This document shows positions 37,530 to 47,802 of a stretch of DNA of 64,000 bases, piece by piece. Source of the stretch: Rhipicephalus microplus (taxonomy: Eukaryota; Arthropoda; Arachnida; Ixodida; Ixodidae); assembly GCF_043290135.1 (NCBI RefSeq), contig NC_134700.1, forward strand, positions 239,943,088 to 240,007,087, given 5' to 3'. The translations under genes and the position numbers were made by a program. Positions within the stretch are counted from its first letter, which is position 1. Each line of letters opens with the position of its first letter. The notes under the pieces are model-generated. The model was not told where the DNA came from. It saw nothing but the letters and a program-made list of their open reading frames with translations, and searched no databases.

Positions 37530-38054
37530 CCCCGCAGGGGCGCCTGCGCAAGTAGGCGTTTGGTGTGTAGCGACACCACGGACCCGAGCTAACGGAGGAG
37601 TTTCTACTCCCTCCCACGCCTAGCCGTGCGTGGCTTTGCCGTGTCCGGGGAAAGGGGGATCCTGGGGGTTGAGCCGACGCTGGGTGATTGGACCTTTAAG
37701 GCCCCCCGGCAGAGGCAACACACCCCTTTGGCCCCGGCTTCACGTAGACTGCACCCCTGGGCTGACCCACCCAGGGGAAACCGGCAGTCGCCTTTTCCTG
37801 TCTCTGCCTCTCTTCATCTTCGTCTTTCCCTCTTACTTTCAATCTTTCCTGATCTCTCCTCTCTTCAATTTACTTCTGTTTTTCCTGGCGGCAAGAGTTA
37901 ACCTTGTGTGGCTATCCAAACTAGGGTAAACCATATTTGGTTATAGTAACTGCGTACTGCTGGCGTTGCGCAGACGTGCCCACATGCTCTGCCACGTCCC
38001 CTTGTTGGACTCCGTGGTGGGTGGTAGGCGCCGTTACCGAAAACACATTTTCCC
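37530..38054 (+). promoter_or_regulatory. LINE 5' UTR / presumed internal promoter region
   Basis: GC-rich against an AT-rich background. It opens with a perfect hairpin CGCAGG-GGCG-CCTGCG (37533-37548), and GTGT-AGCG-ACAC follows soon after. LINEs of this type generally carry an internal promoter in the first bases of the 5' UTR so that each full-length copy transcribes itself. No specific promoter motif is claimed here. The frames 37626-37929 within it are unlikely to be coding. Confidence 0.6.
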
Positions 38055-39289
38055 ATGGGATCCTCGACCCCCTCTCTAACTGATCGTGCCTCGAAAAGGG
38101 TACGCACCGACGCAACTTCACTACTTTGGTCGAAAAACAGAGAAACTTTCCCAAAATACCATGTCCTCCACTGCGAACAATCATCTACAAAAGCTAGAGC
38201 AATCTCACCCTTCCTTGTGGCCAAGTGCTTGAGAGAGACCATTGGAACCGGTTATAAGGCCACGAAGATGGCAAGTGGAGATCTGCTTCTCGAATTAAAA
38301 GACAAGGAACAGTACAATAAACTCTCGCACCTCGTAGCCTTTGGTAACATCCCCGTCTCTGTGAGTGCACATCGTACAATGAATATAGTGAAGGGCATGG
38401 TATCGAAGATTTGATGACACTGAGTGAAGAAGAGCTTCTTGATGGATGGAAGGACCAAGGTGTAATACATGTCCAGCGCATCATAATCAGACGCAACAAC
38501 AACGAAATAGCAACAAAGCACTTAATACTCACCTTCAACTCAACCACCTTACTTGAGACTCTCAAAACTGGCTATATAAAACTCCATGTCCGACCCTTCA
38601 TTCCGAACCCGATGCGTTGTTTCAAATGCCAGCGATTTGGTCACGCATCCCAGAGCTGCCGAGGGCAGCTGATCTGTGCTAAGTGTAGCACAACCGGCCA
38701 CAGTGCTGATGAATGTAGTCATGATGAGGTCCTCTGTGCTAACTGCGAAGGTAGTCACCCCGCATACTCCAGAGCGTGCCCAGCATGGAAAAAAGAAAAA
38801 GAAATAATAACTATAAAAGTAAAGGAAAATATCACATTCAGGGAAGCAAGACAACGGGTGTCACTAACATTGGCACTAAAAACACCTTTCGCCGAAGTGG
38901 TGCAACGAGGGGCGGCACCACAAAGGCCCTTGGCATTTGCCCGGACCTCGCCTAGCGTGCCGAGGCCAATGCCACAAGCCCCTACAGCGGGAGCAGCTAG
39001 CGCTGCCCTGCCCACATTCAGCCTGTCCACAGCAGCCAGGGCAAGCACGAGGCCAAGGGGGCTTCATCGACCCCCAGCTTGGTGGGGACAAAGACTTCGT
39101 CGATCGAGGCGAAGTCTAAGCGGTACAGATCACTCTGTAGAGCGGGCGTCCAGTGTCTTGCAAGAGGCTATGGACACCAGTTTAAGCCAAACGGCGCAGG
39201 AAGCGCCGAAGGAGCGGCGAACTTCTCTCGACCGCCCCAAAAAAGACAGAACGCCGATTACAGGGCCTGACAAAGGCCCTGTAAAATGA
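38055..39289 (+). pseudogene. LINE ORF1 (gag-like, three CCHC zinc knuckles), frameshifted
   Basis: ORF1 proteins of this group bind the element's RNA to form the transposition particle. The first part (38055-38414) has an N-terminal lysine-rich region and an RRM-like LLLELKDKEQYNKL stretch. A frameshift near 38405 passes reading to the frame that ends at 39289. There EELLDGWKDQGVIHVQRI is followed by CFKCQRFGHASQSC, CAKCSTTGHSADEC and CANCEGSHPAYSRAC. The first two are CX2CX4HX4C knuckles and the third is the variant CX2CX3HX6C usual for the last knuckle. The C-terminal third is Ala/Pro/Ser/Arg-rich and disordered; its composition changes near 39050-39120, which may reflect compensating shifts. 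ORF2 starts 52 bases after the stop. One break is certain, so the protein is not made intact. Confidence 0.9.
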
Positions 39290-39341
39290 GCTAATCTCCG
39301 TCTTTTCTGCACACAGCACTTTTTTCCTTTTTTTTTCCACT

Positions 39342-40208
39342 ATGGACAAAATCGTACAGTGGAACGTAAGGGGAATACTTAGAAATTTAGATGACGTCCA
39401 AGAACTTCTGAGTAAGTTTAACGCGAAAGTGCTGTGTGTGCAAGAAACGCACTTAACTCCTAAACACAAGGACTTCCTACGACAATATATTATTTTCCGA
39501 AAAGACCGGGAGGATGCTGTCGTACCATCTGGCGGTGTAGCCATTATAGGTGATCGTAGTATAGCATGCCAGCATTTGAAGCTCCAAACAGCCCTTGAGG
39601 CAGTGGCCATTCGAGCTGTACTTTTTAACAAACTCATTGCCATATGTTCTGTGTACATACCACCGCATCAACAGCTACACAGACGTGATCTAGAATCATT
39701 ATTAGATGAACTCCCAGAGCCGTTTCTGGTTCTAGGTGATTTTAATGCACACAATGTCCTGTGGGGCGATGCTCACTGTGATGCGCGAGGACGTCTCATT
39801 GAGCAGCTCCTTTTCTCTTCTAGTTTATGTGTTTTAAATATAAAGGAGCCTACGTATTTTAGCCTTGCAAACAACACCTACTCCTCCATAGATCTTAGCA
39901 TTTCATCACCGTCCCTTTTACCTGTTTTTAAGTGGAAGGTTCGTAAAAACCCTTATGGTAGTGACCACTTCCCAATCATCCTGAGTGCGCCGAACAAAGA
40001 TCAACTACCCCCGCAGGTTCCTCGATGGAAGATTGACTCAGCTGATTGGGAAGGGTATAGAACTCTTACACATATGACATGGACTGAGCTGTCTGCCCTG
40101 ACCATAGGTGACGCTGTCACGTATTTTACAGCTTTTATACTTGATGCCGCATCTAAATGTATTGCCAAAACGAGCGGCATGTCTTCTAAACGGCGAGTCC
40201 CATGGTGA
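39342..40208 (+). pseudogene. ORF2 segment 1: EEP (APE-like) endonuclease
   Basis: The start ATG lies 52 bases after the ORF1 stop. Motifs in order are KIVQWNVRGI (metal-binding Asn), VQETH (catalytic Glu), SVYIPP (active-site Tyr), VLGDFNAHNVLWG (Asp and Asn), SSIDLSI (Asp) and YGSDHFPI (the SDH that ends the fold). All residues needed for nicking DNA are present. The frame stops at TGA 40206 after VPW, where related proteins have a second Trp, so TGG-to-TGA is the simplest explanation. The same frame continues beyond the stop in family-like sequence (AWALLRDSPTAENLENFKR) up to the SINE. Confidence 0.92.
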
Positions 40209-40358
40209 AGCGATGCATGCAGGAAAGCACGGACCACTCAGAACAAAGCTTGGGCGTTGCTTCGCGATTCCCCTACAGCAGAAAACCTGGAAAATTTCAA
40301 GCGGGTCAAATCGCAGGCAAGGAGAACGCGTCGACAAGCTAGACGAGAGAGCTGGACA

Positions 40359-40368
40359 AAGTTTATAT

Positions 40369-40400
<32 letters not shown>

Positions 40401-40643
40401 ATGTGGGGTTTAACGTCCCAAAACCACTATATGATTATGAGGCACGCCGTAGTGGAGGGCTCCGGAAATTTAGACCACCTGGGGTTCTTTAACGTGCACC
40501 CAAATCTGAGCACACGGGCCTACAGCATTTCCGCCTCCATCGGAAATGCAGCCGCCACAGCCGGGATTCGAACCCGCGCCCTGCGGGTCAGCAGCCGAGT
40601 ACCTTAGCCACTAGACCACCATGGCGGGGCAAGTTTATATCGA
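40359..40643 (-). mobile_element. Ruka-type tRNA-SINE inserted in LINE ORF2, with TSD
   Basis: SINE 40372-40630 on the minus strand (259 bases), flanked by AAGTTTATATCGA at 40359-40371 and 40631-40643. Read on the minus strand, it begins GCCCCGCCATGGTGGTCTAG, carries the B box GGGTTCGAATCCCGG (a good GGTTCGANTCC match), and ends CCCCACATAT plus a run of TCAA units. It is the best-preserved copy in the window. It interrupts a codon series that resumes at once on the other side, so it is younger than the LINE. The plus-strand frame 40392-40607 is antisense SINE sequence. Confidence 0.97.
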
Positions 40644-40746
40644 GTATCAACTCGTACACAGATGAGGGAAAAGTGTGGAATAAGGTAAAGAAAATTAAGG
40701 GCCAACAAACGTATTGTCTTCCACTAGTAAATAGCCTCGGGGAAAG

Positions 40747-42249
40747 TTGGAGGATCAAGCCAACTTTCTTGGCACACATTTCAAACAGATATCGAGCTCC
40801 TCACACTACTCCGAATCCTTTCAGTATTACAAGGCACGAATAGAAAAACAAAAGTTAGAAAGAAAATCCACAAGAAATGAGGCATATAATCAACCATTCT
40901 GCTTAGCAGAACTGCGAACAGCACTCAGCTGCTGTACTACATCTACCCCAGGTTCTGACAATGTAATGTACGCGATGCTGAAGAAGCTACCCTCCGAAAC
41001 TAAAGAAACCCTCCTCTGTCTTTATAATCGCATATGGTTTTCAGGTGTGATCCCCTCCTCCTGGAAGGAGTCTGTTATAATTCCAATTTTGAAGCAGGGA
41101 AAAGATCCCTCTACTGTATCAAGTTACAGACCTATAGCGTTAACAAGCTGCCTCTGCAAACTATTTGAAAAAATGATCAGTTGCCGCTTACTCCACTACT
41201 TAGAAACAAACAAATTGCTCGACCCATACCAATGCGGGTTTAGAGAGGGCCGATCTACCACCGACCATCTTATACGTATCGAGGCACACATACGTGAGGC
41301 TTTTGTTCATAATCAGTTTTTCTTATCTGTGTTTCTTGACATGGAGAAGGCCTACGATACTACGTGGAGGTTTGGAATATTGAGAGACCTCTCACACATA
41401 GGTATACACGGTAATATGTTCAGTGTCATTGAAAGCTATCTGTCTGATCGTACCTTCCGCGTTAGAGTGAGCAATGTTCTGTCCCGAACATTTGTACAGG
41501 AAACCGGAGTGCCACAGGGTGGGGTGCTCAGCTGTACGCTCTTTATTATAAAAATGAATTCTCTCCGTCTGTACATTCCACGTAATATCTTTTATTCAAC
41601 ATATGTCGACGATGTGCAGAAAGGTTTTCAATCGTGTTCTCTTGGGATCTGTGAGCGACAGGTTCAGCTCGCCCTTAACAAGATATCCAAATGGGCTGAT
41701 GAAAACGGGTTCAAACTGAACCCACAGAAAAGCACCTGTGTCCTTTTTTCACGAAAAAGAGGCTTGCACCCTGATGCTGAACTGGTCCTTAAGGGTGAGC
41801 GTCTACCCGTAAACACAGAACATAAGTTCCTAGGTGTAATTTTAGATGCGAAGTTAACCTTTGTACCGCACATAAAACATCTTAAAAATAAATGCTTGAA
41901 AACAATGAATATCCTAAAGGTGCTGTCACGAACAACGTGGGACAGCGACAGAAAGTGCCTCATGAATCTGTATAGAAGCCTTACACGCTCACGTCTTGAG
42001 TATGGGGCAATAGTTTATCACTCTGCCACGCCAAGCGCTCTGAAAATGTTGGACCCTGTTCATCATCAAGGCATCCGCCTGTCCACAGGAGCCTTTAGAA
42101 CAAGCCCAGTTGAAAGCCTTTATGTAGAGTCGGACGAGTGGTCACTCCATCTGCAGAGAACATATTCTTCCTTCATATATTTCCTTAAAGTAAATGCGAA
42201 CAGTGAGCAACCTGCATATTCCACCATCAACGACCTGTCCAGCTCTTAA
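40747..42249 (+). pseudogene. ORF2 segment 2: reverse transcriptase
   Basis: 500 codons, in a different register from the sequence just upstream (frameshift near 40740-40750), so the apparent TTG start is not a true start. RT blocks are PSSWKESVIIPILKQGKDPS, SYRPIALTSCLCKLFEKMI, YQCGFREGRSTTDHL, SVFLDMEKAYDTTW (first catalytic Asp), TGVPQGGVLSCTLF, FYSTYVDD (catalytic YVDD), GFKLNPQKSTCVLFSR and HKFLGVILDAKLTF (thumb boundary). All palm residues are intact. The block ends at TAA 42247-42249, but the same register continues in family sequence through RFYNRPAMARPFSLRV, so the stop is a point change and not the natural end. Confidence 0.95.
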
Positions 42250-42270
42250 CGTTTTTACAATCGACCCGCA

Positions 42271-42726
42271 ATGGCACGTCCTTTCTCGCTGCGTGTTAGA
42301 GACCTAGCTGAAGAAACAGATGTCCCACTGCTTGAATACCAACTCAGCCCCCCCGCTCTGCGGCTCCCGCCATGGCAGTGGCAGGTTATAGACTGTGACA
42401 CATCTTTCGTAGCTGTCACAAAGCATGCCTCCCCCATACACATTCGGATGTATTTCTTAGAGCTGCAACATAAATATGACTGTCCAGAATATTATACTGA
42501 TGCATCCAAATCCCATACTGGCGTGTCCTATGCGGCGGTCGGCCCATCCTTCTCGGATGCCGGCGTTCTGTCCACCAACACAAGCATTTTTACAGCCGAG
42601 GCTTACGCGTTATTCGTAGCCGTTAAACACATCAAAGAATTGAATACGCCAAGGGTAGTTATATACGCCGACTCCCTGAGTGTCGTAAAAGCGTTGAAAA
42701 ATCTTAAAAATACAAAATCCCTATAA
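42271..42726 (+). pseudogene. ORF2 segment 3: RNase H, first part
   Basis: Same register as the RT block after the TAA. Contains YYTDASKSHTGVSYAAV (first catalytic Asp), TAEAYALFVAVKHI (catalytic Glu) and VVIYADSLSVVKAL (second catalytic Asp). A frameshift near 42720-42727 moves the rest of the domain (VVCWVPGHREIEGNVLADQL, holding the conserved His and last Asp, about 42779-42840) to another frame. Taken together, the DEDD-type residue set is complete. RNase H in a LINE is characteristic of the I superfamily. Confidence 0.92.
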
Positions 42727-42974
42727 TTATATCCCTCTATTCAGTACTCTGCGCGGCCGATACTTCCAAGCAACATATCGTCGTGTGCTGGGTGCCAGGA
42801 CATCGCGAGATCGAAGGAAATGTGTTGGCCGACCAGCTCATCACGTCAATTAACGGAAGCTCCGCCAACTCTTCAGTTGCTGTCCCTATAATGGACCTAA
42901 AACCAAACATACAAAAAAAGCTCAGGGCTTACTGGTAGAAGTTATGGGATCAACAAACTCATAACAAGTTACAC

Positions 42975-43262
42975 TTGATTAAACCGTACCCCGGTAACTG
43001 GCCACCCACGTCGAAAACACGCCGCACAGAGGTCAGTCTCTGTCGGCTTAGAATAGGACACACACACAGCACGCACACACACCTTTTGTCTGGTGGTGAC
43101 CCACCCAGCTGTCACAGATGTGGCCGTCCACTTACCGTACTTCACATACTCCTTGAATGCTCTGAGCTAGAGGCTTACAGGAAAAAAACATTTTACACTA
43201 GCGTACAAGGAACACATACCCCTTCACCCAGCTATGTTTATTGGTCGCGAACCTCTTTTTAA
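42975..43262 (+). pseudogene. ORF2 segment 4: C-terminal Cys/His motif
   Basis: Follows the TAG at 42936 in the same register. Contains TEVSLCRLRIGHTHSTHTHL, then PPSCHRCGRPLTVLHILLEC, a CX2C...HX4C motif found at the end of ORF2 in I- and R1-type LINEs. The natural stop is TAA at 43260-43262 and the 3' UTR begins there. Confidence 0.9.
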
Positions 43263-43663
43263 GTATAATGTATTGAATGCATTCTTAAAGGAAGTAAATA
43301 CTTTCCATGTTATCTACTCAAGTGATCGGTAGCACGGCCTCCGAAAGGAGGCTGCTGCTGCGGATGCTACATCCAAAAGAGCACCTGTCTCCCGGCCCTT
43401 GGGACCAAGGGCGCTGGTGAGAAATCGGTGCTAATATAACGCTCCTATTTTATGATGTCATGACAACTAAAGACCCATTCTCACCAGGCATGCTTCACTT
43501 CACTTTCATGATTTTAATAAATATATGTCTTACGCATCTTTAGAGCGCAGAACTTTAGGCCCTTTTACAGCCATTTATCATAACCATTGCTCTCATCCGA
43601 TATCATTTCCTGGCGCTCTTTGGCCATCAATGGCCCTTGCGCCATTAAACAACATATATCATC
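43263..43663 (+). other. LINE 3' UTR with terminal hairpin
   Basis: About 400 bases without coding capacity. Near the end GGCGC...GCGCC (43612-43643) encloses a perfect inner stem GGCCAT-CA-ATGGCC. It is followed by ATTAAACAACATATATCATC up to the target-site repeat. LINE RTs commonly recognise a 3' stem-loop of their own RNA, so this is the likely recognition site. There is no poly(A); the tail is a short ATC repeat. Confidence 0.8.
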
Positions 43664-43677
43664 AAAGTGTCCAAGAC
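43664..43677. repeat. LINE target-site duplication, right
   Basis: AAAGTGTCCAAGAC, identical to 37516-37529. It fixes the 3' end of the element at 43663. Confidence 0.95.
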
Positions 43678-46470
43678 AAGGAGTTATGTTCGCAGATGCA
43701 TACTTATACGTGTGCCTTGCTACTTGAGATAACGTCAAAGGCGATGAATCCTTTTTTTAACAATCTTTATTCTCACATTGCTTTGCTATACTTGTACACT
43801 ATATGCAAATGAATCCTGCGAAATCTCTCAATGTGGCGAATGCGTTGCTTTCGGTGACACCTGTCACCTATGAGATTACTTCGACAACAAGCTCATCGAC
43901 TGCTACACCCAGAACTGACGTAGTCCACGTTTCCCGTCTAAAGCTTTTTAATGCCGACACGCCCATATAACAGGCACCAAGACAAGGTATTACCAGCCGG
44001 GGAATTATCACACATATGAAAAAGCCACCTCGGCACAGCCGCCGGAAATTCACCCAAAAGAGGAACATCACAAAGTTGTTGTTGTTAGTGGGACTCGCAA
44101 GCTGCCCTGTTGGCCTCCAATCCAGTGCACTGTGTGTAGTGCTAGCTCTATCAATAATCTCTAACCAAATAAATATTCGCTGTAACAATATATTCATGTG
44201 TTTTATCGTTTCTTATCAAAGCAGAACTTGGAAGAAAATTCGCTGTTAAAAGCATCATTTTTTAGTAGCTGTGTTGCTGCAAGCCATGAACTTTCTCACT
44301 GCTACTGAGACATCTTCAATCTTAGCCTAATTATTTTAAGGCGACTCACGAAAGCATGTCTCGCAAAATAGTGTGTAGCTTGCAGAACAATCTGGCGCTC
44401 CTAAGGGGTTGATATCCTCATCATAAAGTTCAAGCATCCTCTGTGAGACATACGGAATAAAATGCGAGTGACAGCAATGCTAGGACATGAAACAGTTTAG
44501 CTGACTAGTTTCCAACCTAAGAGTTTTTTATGTAATATATAAGTAATCTTCTTTGATTCGTATGCACTGGGTAAGCCCTCTCTCATAACAGCCTGGCTGC
44601 TTTGCGGACTCTTTCACAGACATTGACGCTCACTGAACGCTCACGCAGTGATCACGTAAGGAGCCTAGAAGACAAACGCAAACCATACACTCAGTTCACC
44701 AACACTGACGCTAGGAATGAACCTCGAGAACTATAGTGTTGATTCCTGGTGAGATTATTTTCATTCGTCCTCACTCACACATGCGTCAACGATTCTTGAA
44801 TGTTGACGGATAAGAGTAGATTGCTTACTGAGCACCTGTCACCAGCTGTAAGCCGAATAAGATTTAATTTATCTTCCTGTGCGTGGCTTCGGCTACGCGG
44901 GGCTATTCGTGCTTCCTCAGTTTACTACTGTACCAAAGCGGGCAGCTACCTCTTCGGCCACTCAAGAATGATCCCAGAGGCACAGCCCGAGCTGGCCCTG
45001 GTGTTACTGCACGTAAGGCTTACTGTAGATGTAATAATAGATAGACAGAACTGGACTTCAATGCACTTCAGAAGCTCCGCACGGAATTTTTTTTCATTAT
45101 TTCACTTGCCATTTTCAGCATGATTGTTTTCTGAGGCACTTTCATTTTATTGCATTCATATCGTGTACTGCACCTTGTCTGTTGTCTATTTTTTATTTCT
45201 ATTTGTAGACACAAATCAAGCCGATGTTCTCAAAAGCACTTGTGACGAATAACATGTATCGCAGGCAAAATGAGAGTCTCAGTGTTCTGTGAAAAAAATC
45301 CGACAGCTTTAGTGCAGTCCTTGCCAGAAGTGAGATTCCAGTTTATTCAATATTGTAGTACAAGCTGAAAAACTTATGGGTTTCAAGATAACAACAAATT
45401 GCAAGCCTACATAAGCAGAATGCAAGAGCGAGTGTTTAGCGAATATCTTTAAGGTGCCACTAAGCGCACAGCTTCAGCAGCTTCAGTACAACAGGGGTCC
45501 ACGTTAGACCACCCCCATTCATTGCCCAGCACCAATAAGGCTTACGATATTCCCATTAAGTTTGTAAAGATGATAGTATTTCTTGGGGTTTTAGAATGTG
45601 GGTAAGTCTGTCGACCAAAACGGTTCAGTTATGAGGTTGAAGTTAAACCACATCCTCAACGCACACCCATCTTGATGTGGTATCGGCGTTCCTACTTGTG
45701 TACATTGTCGATCAAAAAGCAAATATTAGACATATCTGAGGTGCAATATCAACACACCAATATCTGTCAGTGTTTCATTGTACTAGAAATGCTCGATACG
45801 TAATTCGAAAACAATAACGTTTATTACGCTGCGCTGACGATGGAATGCTATGCACGAAAATACGAGTGTTTTCTACGCTTTCTTATGAAACGATATGGTG
45901 CTGCCGCCTACCCGTGGCACTACATTCTATAGAGGCCTAGGATTTCTTCGAATAATGCCAAATGACACTCATGTCGTACGCAACGCCTCCAGGATTCTAT
46001 TCTTCCAACCTAAAGTGCGTAACGTCAAATGCCCATTTTATTCTTTTTCTCCAGACAGAAGACTATCATCGAATAACAATAATCTTCGCCGAGAATGTTG
46101 CAGTGAAGCTTGCAGATACATGGCCAATGTTTTTTCTTATAATTTACTTACCATTGCCTAATTGATCAGTTGGTTCTGATAGGGTATATATCAAATTAAA
46201 AAAAAGAGTAGAGGTACTTTGCGACGGAGGCTGATTAACAGCAAGGCACTAAACATACTTGACTAACAGGCTCAATTGTTTTCATGCAGTAGCAATGCTG
46301 GTTATTTCCGGCATCCTCGGAGGAGTTGCACTATACTGAGACGAACACACGCTGATCTGAACCTATGGCTCATTAACACTTGGGAATTCGCTGTCAACAA
46401 ATTGCCACGCCTCTAATATTTTAATTCGTTCACACACGATCCCCCGAAACGCGATACAGAGCCATCTTAC
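43678..46470. other. unassigned, no gene recognised
   Basis: The frames 43868-44197 (minus) and 44016-44249 (plus) are antisense. 44800-45123 (plus, 107 codons) is slightly GC-richer and followed by GTAAGG at 45014, which could be a splice donor, but the peptide is not recognisable. A degenerate stretch at 45580-45690 vaguely recalls antisense SINE and is not called. Confidence 0.4.
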
Positions 46471-47490
46471 TTGCAAAGCGTTTACCAAAAGGCAGGTGCT
46501 GGATATCTAGGATATTCCCTGCTGTCCGTTTGCGTTGTCGTTTACATGGCGAATCACGCAAACAGGAGAAAAGTCGTCGAATCGCTGGGCCTGCTGGCTA
46601 TCAATATATTGACGACGTCTTTGCAGCAAAAACATGCATTTGCCAAAGAAGAAGACGAACGCAAGAAGTGTTGGCTGGTTATTCCTGATTTACAAAACGC
46701 TAAAATCTTGGTCACGCCAAGATAATGCTACCCACTCGGCGAGATTGCGACGTAGTGTATACTGGAAAGGGTAGGTCTAGATTTATTGCTCCTCGAGAGA
46801 ACAGCCACTTGGTGCTTGTCGAAAGGAAAGAGTGCTTACGGTGGGCATCGCTGTCGTTACAGGCTGTGACAACACTGCGATATGAGAAGCACCCCATCAT
46901 ATTTGGGAATTTTCGGCTGGCGCTCGTGTGGGTTTTCAGTGAGGGAATCTGGCAGTAGCTGCCGGAAAAAGCGGTCCGGGACTGATTGGTGTGAAAAAAA
47001 CCGTCTCGAAGAATCACGCTGTCGCAAAACGGGAGTCCGCACCACGGTCACCTCCGCAAATCTCGGTGTCAACGCGTCAGAAGTGCGAGAGCACAGTATG
47101 TACCCCAAGGCACAAAGACACCAGACGTTCAGCAGCTGCAATAATTATCGCCATAACGGTAAACAGGGGAGCGCACTGACAACAAGCATCTGTTACTTGC
47201 CCCATGGCTTCGGCGACTAGCTCCGTCTGCGTACCGCTGCCAGAGCGGAGAGCACTGTTAGCTCCGGCAAGAGAACGTTTTATCGAAAACGACATCACCG
47301 CGTTTTCACAAAGCCCCTGAAGATGCCCTGCTGCCAAAGGCGCAGATTTTATTTTTTTCTTGTGAGAAATGCTATATGAGATAACTTTTGATGATTTACA
47401 TAGTTTTGCGGATATGTCAGCAGGATTTACCCCCCATGCCCGCCCTCCTTTAGCTGTTGTAAGCGTAGCCAACCGGGTTCGCTCCATTGC
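46471..47490. other. GC-richer block with open frames of unknown nature
   Basis: The plus frame 46471-46725 starts inside AT-rich DNA and has a hydrophobic segment followed by HAFAKEEDERKKCWLVIPDL. That basic run followed by W and L recalls the N-terminus of PIF/Harbinger-type transposases, but only weakly and without any DDE residues. The minus frame 46857-47141 begins with a hydrophobic MQLLNVWCLCALGYILC stretch that could act as a signal peptide. The minus frame 47077-47487 overlaps it. Several registers being open suggests composition rather than coding. I assign no function. Confidence 0.3.
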
Positions 47491-47732
47491 AATCCTAGTC
47501 TTTCGTTTTCATTAATTGAAGGAAATTTTTGTCTCTTGTCATCTTCTGTAATGCACGTGAATTCTGAGCAACTACAAATGTGGCAGCAGCGTCAAGCAGA
47601 AAATACAACGATAACAGTGGGCTTCGTATGAAAACTGCGGGCTAAAGGTGTGGCATTGCGTAATCATGACAGTTACAGATGGCGACTGAATGCTCTATGT
47701 TTGGCAGTCCCAGGAAAGCGGTATATCATGCG

Positions 47733-47802
47733 CATGAAGTCATTACTATATTTGATATCGGAGGACATTTGATATCATGAAGTCATTACTATATTTGATA
47801 TC
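47733..47802 (+). repeat. 27-bp exact direct duplication
   Basis: Positions 47733-47759 and 47776-47802 are identical (begin CATGAAGTC, end TTTGATATC), separated by 16 bases that themselves contain TTTGATAT. The pattern looks like replication slippage. Confidence 0.95.

Larger units (their letters stand above)
39342..43262 (+). pseudogene. LINE ORF2 (endonuclease-RT-RNase H), interrupted
   Basis: One polyprotein gene read through several lesions: TGA at 40206 at a PWW-type site, a SINE at 40372-40630, a frameshift near 40740-40750, TAA at 42247-42249 in frame with the next block, a frameshift near 42720-42727, and TAG at 42936-42938. Domain order is endonuclease (39342-40100), linker, RT (40900-41900), RNase H (42480-42860), terminal Cys/His motif (43100-43160) and stop at 43260. 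The protein would nick the target DNA, prime reverse transcription on the nick and remove template RNA. Catalytic motifs are intact in each block, so most lesions probably arose after insertion. Confidence 0.93.
37516..43677 (+). mobile_element. end-to-end I-group-type LINE with 14-bp target-site duplication
   Basis: Element 37530-43663 lies between exact copies of AAAGTGTCCAAGAC (37516-37529 and 43664-43677). In order it has a GC-rich structured 5' UTR (37530-38054), ORF1 with zinc knuckles (38055-39289), ORF2 with endonuclease, RT, RNase H and Cys/His tail (39342-43262), and a 3' UTR ending in a hairpin and ATCATC. With the inserted SINE (40372-40630) and its duplicated site removed, it is about 5.86 kb, normal for a full-length element. 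The RNase H domain, ORF1 CCHC motifs and lack of a poly(A) tail favour the I superfamily. It is dead: one frameshift in ORF1, and three stops, two frameshifts and the SINE in ORF2. The intact duplication shows that it inserted as a complete copy and has not been rearranged since. Confidence 0.96.

Noticed and set aside
40392..40607. 71-codon frame on the plus strand within the LINE
   Set aside because: Antisense SINE sequence, shared with the 59.7-kb copy.
45578..45690. Possible antisense SINE remnant
   Set aside because: Only a loose resemblance (a GGGGTTTTA-like start and a CGCACACCC); no ordered run of diagnostic blocks.
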